Source: Rhizophagus irregularis | Lineage: Eukaryota; Glomeromycota; Glomeromycetes; Glomerales; Glomeraceae | Direction of reading: 5' to 3' | NCBI RefSeq assembly: GCF_026210795.1 | Contig: NC_089459.1 | Span: 806,001-870,000 of the forward strand | Length of the DNA stretch: 64,000 bases | In this document: positions 1-9,745 of the stretch, one piece after another | Layout of the letters: the number at the start of each line of letters is the position of its first letter | Position numbering within the stretch: position 1 is the first letter of the stretch | The notes under the pieces: model-generated | Database searches by the model: none | Seen by the model: the letters and a program-made list of their open reading frames with translations, nothing else | What the model was told of the DNA's origin: nothing | Position numbers and translations under genes: made by a program

Positions 1-3000
1 ACTTTTCTATCTTATCCGTTTTCCATCTCAAAGTATATCGACCAATAGATACTTTCAAATCTTTAAACTCCTCGAGTCTTATAACCATTGACCAAGACAA
101 ATGCAATGTCATAAAAGTCTTTAACTCGACGAGATGCATTACAAAATTCGGGATATGCTTCTTGAATCCATCAGACGCAAAGAGAGTTCGTAACAATTGT
201 GCCATTGTTTTTTCGGGAAATCGAAAAATCATTATTTGAAATAAACGTACGAGTATATTGACGCTGAGCCCTTTAATACGATTTATATGAGCTGTACAAC
301 AGATATTTGCGACTGATATTACATCAGTCATTAATGTATCAAGCTTGTCTTCAACTTTGTTTGTTATATCAAAATTCCATGTGACATATACCGCGTAATC
401 TTGGTAATAAGCGTTTAAGAATGTAATACCTGTCAAGCGTGCAAGAATGTTTAAACTCAATCCAAGTCGTTCCTCAACAAACTCTTTCATGGGTTTGGCA
501 GGTGGTTGTAACAATTTCATTAATTGCAACGTTAACGGAGAATTATCCTTTAATCTAGGTGCAGCAGTCAAGAGTATACTAAGAAGAGATACATAATCAG
601 CCAAATTCGAACAGTCAATAGCATTGAATCTCACAGATGAAGGTAAATGACAGAGCAAGATGTCTATGACATCTCCCAATAATGGCATAACTTGTATCCG
701 CACTGAAGAAGTCCCACGCAATGACGCACGTAGAGATATTAACTTTGGTAATAAAGTTAACAATAAATGATCATAAAGCGTTAGGTCCTCGATCGAATCC
801 TCACGTTTTTCACCAGATCGCGGAATGTCACAAGCAACTTGAAATGCGCGGAAAATACTAGAAGTTCGAAAAACATTATATTCCATCGTAGGAACTGTTA
901 ACATTGTAACATTAACCATATTGCGTCTGGCTCCAGGACGTAAGATTTCATGTTCATTATTGCATGTTTGAGCTTGAGAGCTAATTGGTAATTGACAGCA
1001 AGTGTATTTATCGATATCTTCGTACACTTTACAGTATTTTTTAAGATCTTCCAATCTTTCAGTTTCTGGCGAAGAACCTCCAACAAGCAGATATCCCGAT
1101 TGTTTGGTATCCCAATTTAGAGCTGTAGCTGTAAGTTTGTTTTCTTGCCAGCATCGCAACGTTCGTAATACGGAAGATGCCGTGCTCGATGAATATTTAA
1201 ATGAAATCCAGGATGGGAGTTTCTTATTGAAGCTAATGTTCTTGCTTTTTTTATTACTTGTGTCTATATTATTTTCAAAAGCTTCAATTAAACTTTGTAT
1301 GCAACTGCTCAGCTTATTATAAGAATTAGAGCTAATGATTTTTTCACCCCATACTGACAGAATTTCTGTTACACCAACGACAAAGTCTTTATTCCATTGG
1401 CTATAAAGATTTTTTATATTTATGAAAGGCTGTGGTTTTGGGTCTGGTAACCTACTAATCATTTCAAGAAGCACTAAATCACGAGTAAGTATTGTCGGAT
1501 TGAAATCATTTATTGTAAAAAGTAATTTAATGCTGAAATTCTCGATCTGACCTTCTGTTGAGTTCGTAAGACCATGAACAGTTTCGACAATATTACGCAA
1601 ATCACCGATACCACCTAAAAACATAGACACTTGTTTACTTTTAACTTGGGAAGTTGTTCTTATTGCTGAAGTCTCCGTCGTAGCCGTATATGATTTATCA
1701 GAGATAGCGGCACCGATGTCAAGATCCTTCAATAGATTGAAGCCGTATGTATTACCAATGGCGTAGAGAAAAGGCTCTCCCTCATAGAATAAATGCATTC
1801 CTGGACGATTAGAAGACACGTTGAAATCAACAAATTCTTGTTCATTTGAGTCATTATCTTCAATTTTATTATTGATCACTTTAATTGGAGTGAACAATTG
1901 ATGCGTTTCTATTCCGAAGATAATGCTACTATCACGAAATGTATCTGCTGTGGGTTGTGAAAAATTTCCTTTCTTATTGGAATGAATATGGTTGTTTTCC
2001 ACAACTACTTTTCCCTTATAATTTATACCGATTTCGATACCATGTGACATATTATGATGAAATTTGTTGTCTAAGAGATAGGCATCAGCTCCTCCCTTAA
2101 TAACACATCCAGTAGTACCGCTGGCTGCTACTTCATTTTCCTCCATCCGCAATTTAGCTCCTTGCTCTACAGAAATACCAAAGGATCCGCTCTTTAGGAT
2201 CCGATTCTTCTTTAATATAACAGCTGTCTGTGAAGGCTTTGTGTAAGATAACGTAGGTGGTGGTTCAAATGCGGCTTCTTCGCGAAAGCCAGGGGGTAGA
2301 AATCCTTTGTGTTTTTTTGATATGGCAGGTTCACGGTTGCCGTTGACATAAATTCCTTCTGCGTAATTATCACGGATAATATTATCAATAAGCGTGACTT
2401 CATTGGCATCCAACCATACCAAAACACCTTGCTTATTATGGTGAATTTCATTTCTCTCAGCATATAAACTAGATCCATATCGTACTTCAATTGCGTTCAA
2501 TCCGATATCATAAATGTTGCAATTTGTGATCTTGGCTTTGGCATCAGAAATTACTAAAATACCACCAGAGTTCCTTGAATTGGAAACAACACATTTATTC
2601 ATAAAAAGTGTTGCTCCACGCCCATCAATACAAATAGGTGGCATTAAACCAGAACATTTGGTAAACTGACAATTGTCTATAAAAACATGAGATGTTTCCA
2701 GGACTAGAGAGTGTCCTTGAGTGCATTCGATATTAATATTATATAGTACAATTTTGTTCTTACTGCCAGAAAACACATGCGAATAAGGGTTTTTGATCGT
2801 CACCTCACCAATTCCTATGATCACAATGTTTCTACCCACAATTGGAACCACAACATTATATGTACCAGACTCGAGAATTAATATTACATCTTTGAAGAGC
2901 AATGAATCGATTGATACACCTTTGGCTATGTTGTGTTGCCTGACATCCTTTGGAGGAGGGAAAGGCATTCTCTTACATTGTTGAATAAAGAATTTATCTT

Positions 3001-3403
3001 CATGAGAAATTTCTTTCAATGTCATTGCAATTAAAATATTAACATATGCACCGATTGGATTATCATTTGCAGCATATATCTTTGCAATAATACTGTAAGC
3101 TTCTTTGTTACACATTGCATCTAAGTCAATAGACGTCTTAAGATAATCCAAAGCCTGAAGTCGTTTTTCTTCTTCAATAAGATTATAATCACTACAATAT
3201 TCTGTAATAATAGCCTTTGCGAGGTTGAAATAAATTCTTGACAATTCTTTCCGTTCTTTGGATGAAAGCAGCGAGAATGAAGACTTTGGAAGGACAAAAG
3301 AAACGGCAGAATTAACTTTAAACACTTTAGAATGTTTCTCTTGGAACCTTTTCAATTCCAGCATATGGATTTCGAAAGTATTTGGAACATTGACAGACTC
3401 CAT
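1..3403 (-). CDS. Beta-helix repeat protein with TPR-like N-terminus, partial (3' end beyond the left edge)
   Basis: One open frame runs from an ATG at 3403 to the window edge without a stop or visible intron, about 1,130 codons. The first ~150 residues are helical and TPR-like. A parallel beta-helix follows (roughly residues 210-430), with repeated N-N-x-I/H turns such as EENEVA and NNHIHSN. A long helical region completes what is visible. The protein is collinear with the gene starting at 19808 on the other strand, which ends in a MYND zinc finger, so the missing tail here probably carries one too. The start is chosen because it aligns with the paralogue's ATG and no in-frame ATG lies just upstream. 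Beta-helix domains often bind carbohydrate or mediate protein contacts; the function of this fungal combination is unknown to me. Confidence 0.8.
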   Translation of the reverse strand, partial: MESVNVPNTFEIHMLELKRFQEKHSKVFKVNSAVSFVLPKSSFSLLSSKERKELSRIYFNLAKAIITEYCSDYNLIEEEKRLQALDYLKTSIDLDAMCNKEAYSIIAKIYAANDNPIGAYVNILIAMTLKEISHEDKFFIQQCKRMPFPPPKDVRQHNIAKGVSIDSLLFKDVILILESGTYNVVVPIVGRNIVIIGIGEVTIKNPYSHVFSGSKNKIVLYNINIECTQGHSLVLETSHVFIDNCQFTKCSGLMPPICIDGRGATLFMNKCVVSNSRNSGGILVISDAKAKITNCNIYDIGLNAIEVRYGSSLYAERNEIHHNKQGVLVWLDANEVTLIDNIIRDNYAEGIYVNGNREPAISKKHKGFLPPGFREEAAFEPPPTLSYTKPSQTAVILKKNRILKSGSFGISVEQGAKLRMEENEVAASGTTGCVIKGGADAYLLDNKFHHNMSHGIEIGINYKGKVVVENNHIHSNKKGNFSQPTADTFRDSSIIFGIETHQLFTPIKVINNKIEDNDSNEQEFVDFNVSSNRPGMHLFYEGEPFLYAIGNTYGFNLLKDLDIGAAISDKSYTATTETSAIRTTSQVKSKQVSMFLGGIGDLRNIVETVHGLTNSTEGQIENFSIKLLFTINDFNPTILTRDLVLLEMISRLPDPKPQPFINIKNLYSQWNKDFVVGVTEILSVWGEKIISSNSYNKLSSCIQSLIEAFENNIDTSNKKSKNISFNKKLPSWISFKYSSSTASSVLRTLRCWQENKLTATALNWDTKQSGYLLVGGSSPETERLEDLKKYCKVYEDIDKYTCCQLPISSQAQTCNNEHEILRPGARRNMVNVTMLTVPTMEYNVFRTSSIFRAFQVACDIPRSGEKREDSIEDLTLYDHLLLTLLPKLISLRASLRGTSSVRIQVMPLLGDVIDILLCHLPSSVRFNAIDCSNLADYVSLLSILLTAAPRLKDNSPLTLQLMKLLQPPAKPMKEFVEERLGLSLNILARLTGITFLNAYYQDYAVYVTWNFDITNKVEDKLDTLMTDVISVANICCTAHINRIKGLSVNILVRLFQIMIFRFPEKTMAQLLRTLFASDGFKKHIPNFVMHLVELKTFMTLHLSWSMVIRLEEFKDLKVSIGRYTLRWKTDKIEK

Positions 3404-4910
3404 AATATCAAAGAAATGCTTTACACAGATAATGGGCGCTCTTACCCAAAGGAAGGTAACGTTAACTGAGAAAACACAATTTTTTTGGGTATTAATGTAT
3501 AAATATTGTAACACAAAAGGGCTTATTTTGGGTACATTGTTGTGGCGCAGGATTTTCAATATATATTTAGTCAATTAGATTAATTTTAGTAAATCTTGAC
3601 CTAAATGATCATTTTTAAAAAAATGTAAAAAAAAGATGAAAGTTTAAAATTTATCAAAATAAGGATCAAGAACGTATCATTTTATATTTATCATTTCAAT
3701 ATCCTTTTTATATATATGCACTACATTCTAAAAAAAATAAAAAATAATGAAGCAAATTCTAATATTAGTGATAAACTTTAAAGAATAAGGAAATATTTTT
3801 TACAATAGGTAGGTATTGTACGTTACGTTTGCTTTACGCGATTATTAACTTTTACATGATTAGTGTTACGTACTAGAAAATTCAATTCAATCCGGACTCA
3901 TCAGAATTCATCAGTTCGTTTCAATCTGGGAGATAAAGATTGCAGCATTAAGTTCGTAACAACAAATTTATAATTATGAAAATAATAAATTCTCATTATC
4001 TTCATTGTCTATTAAGCTGTTATTGAGTGGGAGTGAAACAAGTTATATAGATATTGTATGTGAGTGGATAGATTATTTCGAAAATCTGATGTTTGTAGAA
4101 GGCGACTTATAGTTAGCGATATAGATAGAAACAAGTTAGTTGTAGAAATTTACAAGAAGCCTGAGAGAGCAAAGAAATAATATGATGCTGGGACTCGCAT
4201 TAAATAGCCTAGGATCCGCGTACTCCTTCCCTCTTGATAGCATCACACATTTCATTCGCTTCTCTAGCATTTCTGATTCACTTGAAAAATCAATAAAGTT
4301 TCGCTTTGCATCAATAAAATAAGACATGTTTATGTGTCAATTTTTTAAGTGTCATCGTATAATCAGTACTGTTGATTTTGTACTGATGAAATTGTTATAT
4401 AAAACTATATGTTTGATAAAATGACACGTCACGCGTCGCGTTTTATCATCAAAAACTTACGATGAAAGTGATGAAAGTTGGCTGTTATGGGAATGAGAGT
4501 ACGTGATTCACGTGCATATTAATAAGTATCTGAAAGTATCTTTATATGTATAACTACATCAGCTCTCTCTATAAAATATTCAGAATTTCTTTGTTTTACA
4601 TTTTATCCTCAAATAGTAAAAAAAAATTATCACTCTCTCGCAATGATTAAAGAAATTTTCTTAACAAACAAATACGTGGCAAAATCAGAGGTTCCCTGTT
4701 AAGCAAGTCGGAAGAAGAACGCCTTAATTACTTCGTACACTACCCTCCCAAAAGTATCTGACCAAGCTCTATTTGATTTTCTCTAGAACGATTATATTAA
4801 ATATCATTTTTTTTAAAAAAAAAATAATTCCTCTGGTTCTGACGATTAAAATGGATGTATTTTTATTGTGTTACGATGCATGTGTCGGATTTGGCAATTA
4901 AAATCATATC
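3404..4910. other. Intergenic, no gene recognised
   Basis: AT-rich DNA with short homopolymers. The first ~60 bp upstream of 3403 resemble the promoter-proximal block upstream of the paralogue at 19808 (a GCGCCCA/GTTCACT-like motif, then CTTTGAT before the ATG). A 63-codon minus-strand reading frame at 4136-4327 has no recognisable domain. Confidence 0.5.
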
Positions 4911-5694
4911 ACAAGCAATGAATGCTATGAATAATGCTCTGGGTTAGGGATTGGAATCGATTCCCATTATTAGAATCGATTCTAAAATCGATTAATCGCG
5001 ATTAATCGTTTCGCAAACACCGATTTTTTTTTATACTATTTATAATAGGTGTGTTTAAACACATATCACGTGATTACAAAAATTACAGTGATCGACGAAC
5101 AAATTTCCTTTTTTGGAAATTTGTACAACCTTGTGCGATAGCAACTTGAATTTTATTGGGAGATAAAATTTCCTTTTTAGGAAGTTTGTGTTCCGTCACG
5201 TGATTCGCGGGCGGAATTATGAATTTGGCCAAAATTAACTATTATGAACAAATAATAATTTACGGTCAAATTAACGAAACTGCGCCACAATAAGTAGATT
5301 CGATTTTTATTCGAGATTCGATTTAAAATCGATTCTTATCGATTTTCGATAGTTTTGATTTTAATCGAATCTTTTCCGATCCCTACTCTGGGTCATATCG
5401 CAAGAAATGTTAAAATTGGATTGTACAGAAAAAGATTAAAGTTCTTCCAGATTGGCCTTCCCAATCCCTGGACCTTAATCCTATTGAACATTTGTGGCGT
5501 GAACTTGAACGAAGACTTTGAAAACGATCTGGCTGATCTGCCAAAGAATTTTCATGAACTTGAAGAAGCATTGCAAGAAGAGTGAGAAGTATTCCTACCG
5601 AAACTTACATTAATTTGATTGAAAGCATGCCACCCGAATTGAAGCATGCATTAAAAACAATGGATGGTCAACTAAATACTAATTATTATTAATA
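4911..5694 (+). pseudogene. Tc1/mariner transposase remnant, split by a MITE
   Basis: The C-terminal part of a Tc1/mariner DDE transposase is visible. HIARNVK is encoded just after 5386, and DLNPIEHLW, the block around a catalytic acid, at 5471-5497. The frame then meets several stops (after ERRL, after KRSG) and there is a frameshift between the two blocks. Removing 4945-5385 plus one target duplication rejoins [12 protein letters not shown], so the transposase was already present when the MITE landed. The N-terminus and terminal inverted repeats are not identifiable. No complete frame remains, so the element is dead. The left boundary is approximate. Confidence 0.75.
4945..5385. mobile_element. 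hAT-like MITE, 441 bp, with perfect 8-bp target duplication
   Basis: The ends are inverted: TAGGGATTGG on the left and, read on the other strand, TAGGGATCGG on the right (9 of 10). Both subterminal regions are rich in AATCGATT-type motifs. CTCTGGGT occurs directly at 4937-4944 and again at 5386-5393, a perfect 8-bp duplication. An 8-bp duplication and a TAGGG terminus are typical of the hAT superfamily. There is no coding capacity, so it must have been moved in trans. The interior holds a palindromic GATTAATCGCGATTAATC stretch near 4988 and two similar AAATTTCCTTTTT.GGAA motifs. Confidence 0.88.
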
Positions 5695-6023
5695 AAATAT
5701 AATATTTATTTAAACTGTTGCTTCGTTAATTTCAGGATTGGATTCGTAATGCAACTAACTTTGCTTTTAGTCTCCTAACCCAATTTAGATGATATGATGA
5801 TTAGTCAACAAGAACGTGACTCATAGCCTTGATATTTGATATAACACCTGCTTTTCTTTTTGCTTCTATCATATTGTACTTTGCTCAAGAAAACGCCAAA
5901 AAAGATGGAATACATACATCACTTCCGTTGGCAATTCCGACCATAAATCTTTGATATGCTTTGCAGCAATAAATTTGTACCCGAGTCACGTGCCAAGTTC
6001 TCCGCAAAACACTTATGGTAGTT
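5695..6023. other. Intergenic between transposase relic and Crinkler-like relic
   Basis: AT-rich with no recognised gene. Its right end leads into the left arm of the inverted repeat at 6024. Confidence 0.4.
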
Positions 6024-6180
6024 GGGGATAAGCACAGCAAAACAAGGGGATAGCCTCAAAAAAATATTTCTTAAGTTTATATGATAATTATGCTCCAATT
6101 TATCCAAAAATTACAGTTGTAATGAAGTCTCAAAAAAAAATTTTTAAATCCTATCCCCTTGTTTTGCTGTGCGTGTCCCC
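6024..6180. repeat. Inverted repeat with 30-nt arms
   Basis: The arm at 6024-6053 and the reverse complement of 6151-6180 match at 28 of 30 positions; the shared core is GCACAGCAAAACAAGGGG. The spacer is 97 bp. The right arm lies in the decayed Crinkler-like frame (PLVLLCVSP), so the left arm is probably an inverted copy of a piece of that gene rather than a transposon end. Confidence 0.75.
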
Positions 6181-7268
6181 AGTTGATGAACACGACGTAC
6201 TATTTAGCTATAAAACTATTCCTGCACCTCTTCGGCTTCATATCTTGAAACTCTTAATGAACCTTACATATTGGAGTGAGAATAGTCTAGGAGCTCGTGT
6301 GGTCTTGACTGGTACAGCACACGCGAAGTTTGTGAAAAAATACCTAATAAACGGTATGAACGATTGGATTGAATTTGTTGGACCGTTACCAGAAGATATT
6401 TTTGATAGTCTGTTGAAACTTCACCCCACCCTTGGAGATGGAGAATTGTGCCAATGGTGAAGGAAGTTACTAATTGCGTTCCGCGAAAACTCATATATTT
6501 TGATATATAAGGAATCTAATTAGCAGCAACTGAACTTCTAGAGCGCTTCCGTGAAGATCGACATAGTAAACTTCTAAACATTACAAAACAGATTACCACA
6601 AAAACCTTTCAGCTATGTTTTGGGCTAGTGTGTCGGCTCAAAGACGAATATAATTTCGTGTTGTTTAAACCGCTGTGCTCAGCTGCATTGGATGCTCACA
6701 TTGATGTGCACCGACTTTCCCATTACCCAGAGATGAGAGTGTGACGTCTCTTATCTCAGTCCAGATAATTTCGAGGAAGTACTCTTCCAACAAATGTTAA
6801 ACCATCGTAATATATTATTCAGGCGACGGAAACCCTACAATAGATATGCATATCCAGTTCGAGCATTTGATAAGGACCAGCTCGCTCCTAGTCCGCAAAT
6901 TGCCAAGTTCTTAGTTCACATTATCCACGGTTTGATTTTATGATTGGATATACATTTATCCAAGACTCCAAGTGTCCGTCAGCCCTTTCGACCAACATAA
7001 CAAAGGATCTGCAAATATTTTGAAAGCTTTTGAACGCTACCACAAAGATGGTAGCGATTCAAGAAACCAGATAGAAATATATCTGGATACAGTGTTTGAT
7101 GGTCGGCATACGGTTATGCTCATAAATGGCAAAATAGCAAATTTGCCATTTTTAAAAACAATTTACTCATTGTATCAGACTTCCGCATTGTCTCACCTAA
7201 TCATACTCGGTTAAGAAATATCGAGATATAGCGATGATGAGATAAAAACTAAACTCTTTGGCGATTTC
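6122..7268 (+). pseudogene. Decayed Crinkler-like (CRN-type) gene
   Basis: Fragments of one protein occur in order but in different frames. They are VVLTGTAHAKFVKKYL and WIEFVGPLPEDIFD in 6122-6460, then IVPMVKEVTNCVPRKLIYF from about 6446 in another frame with stops, then FDFMIGYTFIQ near 6930, SVSPFDQHNKGSANILKAF from 6975, and DGSDSRNQIEIYLDTVF. From memory of arbuscular mycorrhizal gene sets, this order is typical of their abundant Crinkler-related proteins, which pair an NTPase-like region with a nuclease-like C-terminus. No LxLFLAK-type N-terminus is visible here. At least three frame changes and several stops make it non-functional. The family name is a recollection, not a search result. 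Confidence 0.6.
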
Positions 7269-7513
7269 TTACTTAGTTAGCTATATACTGTATTTTATGT
7301 ATGTTCTAAAATTATTAATAAACATATTCACCCATTTCAGTGTTGTAAACAGTAAAAAAAGTATACACCAGTTTTTCCGTGGATTCTTTATTGGGTTGTA
7401 CAAACATCAATGTGCATTAACTCAATATTTATTGCGGAAACGTTCAGGATTTCCATCTATATTACATAAATTCCCAGAAGACATAAATAAGGTATACCGA
7501 ATTTTCTACTATT
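7269..7513. other. Uncharacterised stretch between two relics
   Basis: A 90-codon reading frame (7258-7530) crosses this stretch. It shows no domain I can name and no homology to the flanking relics, so I do not call a gene. Confidence 0.3.
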
Positions 7514-7745
7514 ATGAAAAATCTACTTAGTTTATTAGATTTAGGACGCATAGTGGACATTACTCAAAATGTCGTGCAACTCGAAAGCTCCATCCACACC
7601 AACAAAAGAAAACAAAAAACAGATGAAACTTGCAAAGATGATTTCGACTGGCATTGTTGCCACAGCCATGGATTGGTGCTTCATAACGTACACACTAGGA
7701 TTGAAAGCAGACTATAAACTTCGTCATGTGAAATCGATTACCTGA
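7514..7745 (+). pseudogene. Short relic of a recurrent AM-fungal protein family
   Basis: The frame encodes VVQLESSIHTNKRKQK and CKDDFDW, then shifts to read IVATAMDWCFITYTLGL. The same family (QLES..TNKRKRK..DDFDYLYG..TTATDW) seems to be the source of the larger relic at 18290-19060. No intact gene remains. The function of the family is unknown to me. Confidence 0.45.
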
Positions 7746-7761
7746 AATACGCAGTATGATA

Positions 7762-7870
7762 CCCGGATATTATAACCTCCATTTGTATGTATTGATTAGT
7801 ATGGTTAGTAAGCTGACCATTCGACCATACCATAGTACCATACATACAATGGAGGTCATATCATACCGGG
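7762..7870. repeat. Short foldback (MITE-like) element
   Basis: The left arm starts CCCGGATATTATAACCTCC and continues ATTTGTATGTA. The right arm, read on the other strand, starts CCCGGTATGATATGACCTCC and continues ATTGTATGTA. The arms are over 30 nt with few mismatches around a ~45-nt centre that also pairs in part (ATGGTTAG...). This could be a miniature transposon or a long hairpin. I could not settle on a target duplication. Confidence 0.65.
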
Positions 7871-9120
7871 CAAGATGACGGTTTACAATACATTGTGAGC
7901 GTAACTAAGTGTTAAAATTGGTCAAGAAAATGCTCAACTATTCGCAAACGAACATTATATTAGAGTGGGTGCCATATGAAAGGGTTATAATATATAAATT
8001 TCTTACAAAAGCGCGAGTTTGGCGAAATATATGAATCAAAATGAGTGGATGATAAAAAAAAATGTTTGGGATAAAAATCGTCCAATGAATTAGTAGCTTT
8101 AATTCAAAAATGTCAAATTAGATTTTATCAATGAGTATATTACAGTATTTAATGATCTTGGAAGATTCAGAGAATGAAAATTTTACGAAGTTGCTTATCT
8201 AACAAGAATCTCAAGAAGTTAAGTTTGTCAAACTAAATTAACCTACTTTATAATATTGCACTTAGCCTAACTCATGATAAATTTCATTACACAAAAGTAC
8301 CTACCAAACTTTTAAAGCATCTATATTTTCCAAATTCGAATCTTGCTTCCGTGTCTAATTATTATAATAAAAACGGTACTATTTTGAGACATAACCGTAA
8401 GTTCAACGCTTATTTTTTTTATTATTAGAATGTTAGATTATACTCGCAAAGACCAAAATGGTTCAACAATATGGAAACATGCGATAATGTAATCGTATAT
8501 GCGTAGTAAAAGCGCGATATAAGGAATTCCACTGACTTTTTTCCGTAGGCATTTCTTCGAGCAAGAGGAGTAGCCTGCCTAGCAATCCCGTTAAACTACC
8601 TGAGATCGCTGGTTATCGCATTCACACAATAAGAATAAATAAACCTTATATTTATAAATAAAGATTATCGTATTATTTGAACGTTAATAGCAACATAACA
8701 AATTTTGAAGGTATTGATTTGTAATACTTTACGTACATGATTATCAAATTTTACAAAAAGAATTTGTAGTATAAAGAGGATAAAGTTAATCGTAAAATGC
8801 AAATCACAAAAATTAAATATAATAGCATTAATAGCATTTAGGTAATAGTAAACTATCCAACATATAAAATTTATCAATAATTATAATAATTGTCCAGATC
8901 TACTCTTTTTTTTTTTTACAATTTTTTTTTTGGTAATACTGTACAAATAATTTAATTGTTGAACTTGATAATCTATTTTACCATTTAAGGTTCGTATCAC
9001 AGTTAAACAATAATGTATATCTTCGCCATTTCCTTACGTTAATAGGGAGCTTTCTCTTTATATATTTTGTGATATAATTAGTCTGATTTAGGTTTCTTTC
9101 TTATCTTGTATTTTCAGGTT
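7871..9120. other. Intergenic, no gene recognised
   Basis: AT-rich DNA. Around 7960-8200 there are faint kinase-like fragments (for example GGATAAAAATCGTCCAATGAATTAGTAG-type sequence resembling the RPNE-FIAL region of the kinase at 16.3 kb), too decayed to call. A segment near 9010-9050 (CTTCGCCATTTCCTTACG) recurs imperfectly near 9185-9215. Confidence 0.35.
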
Positions 9121-9656
9121 TAATCTAACCAAAAAAGAATTTAAATAATTAAGTCAGTATCACCTTTATTAGTGCCTAATGAATATCTTTGCCATTTCTT
9201 TATATTAATAAGAGCGCCATATTTGACGTAATCGTTACTTTGATTTATAATCTTTTAACACTACTCGCAAGATTAATTATTTAATTGTGAGTTCAATCTC
9301 AAACTCAATGATAATGATAAGCTATCGGCATTAAATGATATAAAAGACTACTGGTCCACTTCGCCTCCTAAAAAACATATCCATATCATCGTAAAATTGC
9401 CACGTAAGTGTCTGGAGTGTCTGGTGCAGTCTGTAATTTTTCATTATTTGCCTTCATAATATATTAACACGTATTTATTTTACCAGTTGTTAGAAAATTT
9501 GATAAATCTAACCAAAAAAGAAATTAAACAGGAATTATTGTATCACATTTATTAAATAAATGATTATCTTAATTACTAAGGTTGTTTTCTCTAGATAAAT
9601 TTAACTAAAAAAAGAAATTATATAGTAATCACTTATCACTATCCTAATGATTATCG
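9121..9656. repeat. Three degenerate direct repeats upstream of the symporter
   Basis: A ~60-67-bp unit occurs at 9121-9187, 9503-9568 and 9596-9656. Each begins with an AATCTAACCAAAAAAGAA-like box, has a TATCAC box in the middle and ends in TAATGATTATC or TGAATATC. Spacing is irregular. The last copy ends 90 bp before the symporter start, so the copies lie in its promoter or 5' UTR. Confidence 0.6.
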
Positions 9657-9745
9657 TAACCCCAAACTATAAGTACCTCCGTTTTTTTTTTATTTTTTAC
9701 TTTTTTTTTATTTTTATTTTATTTTCTTTTAAAATTAATGAAATA

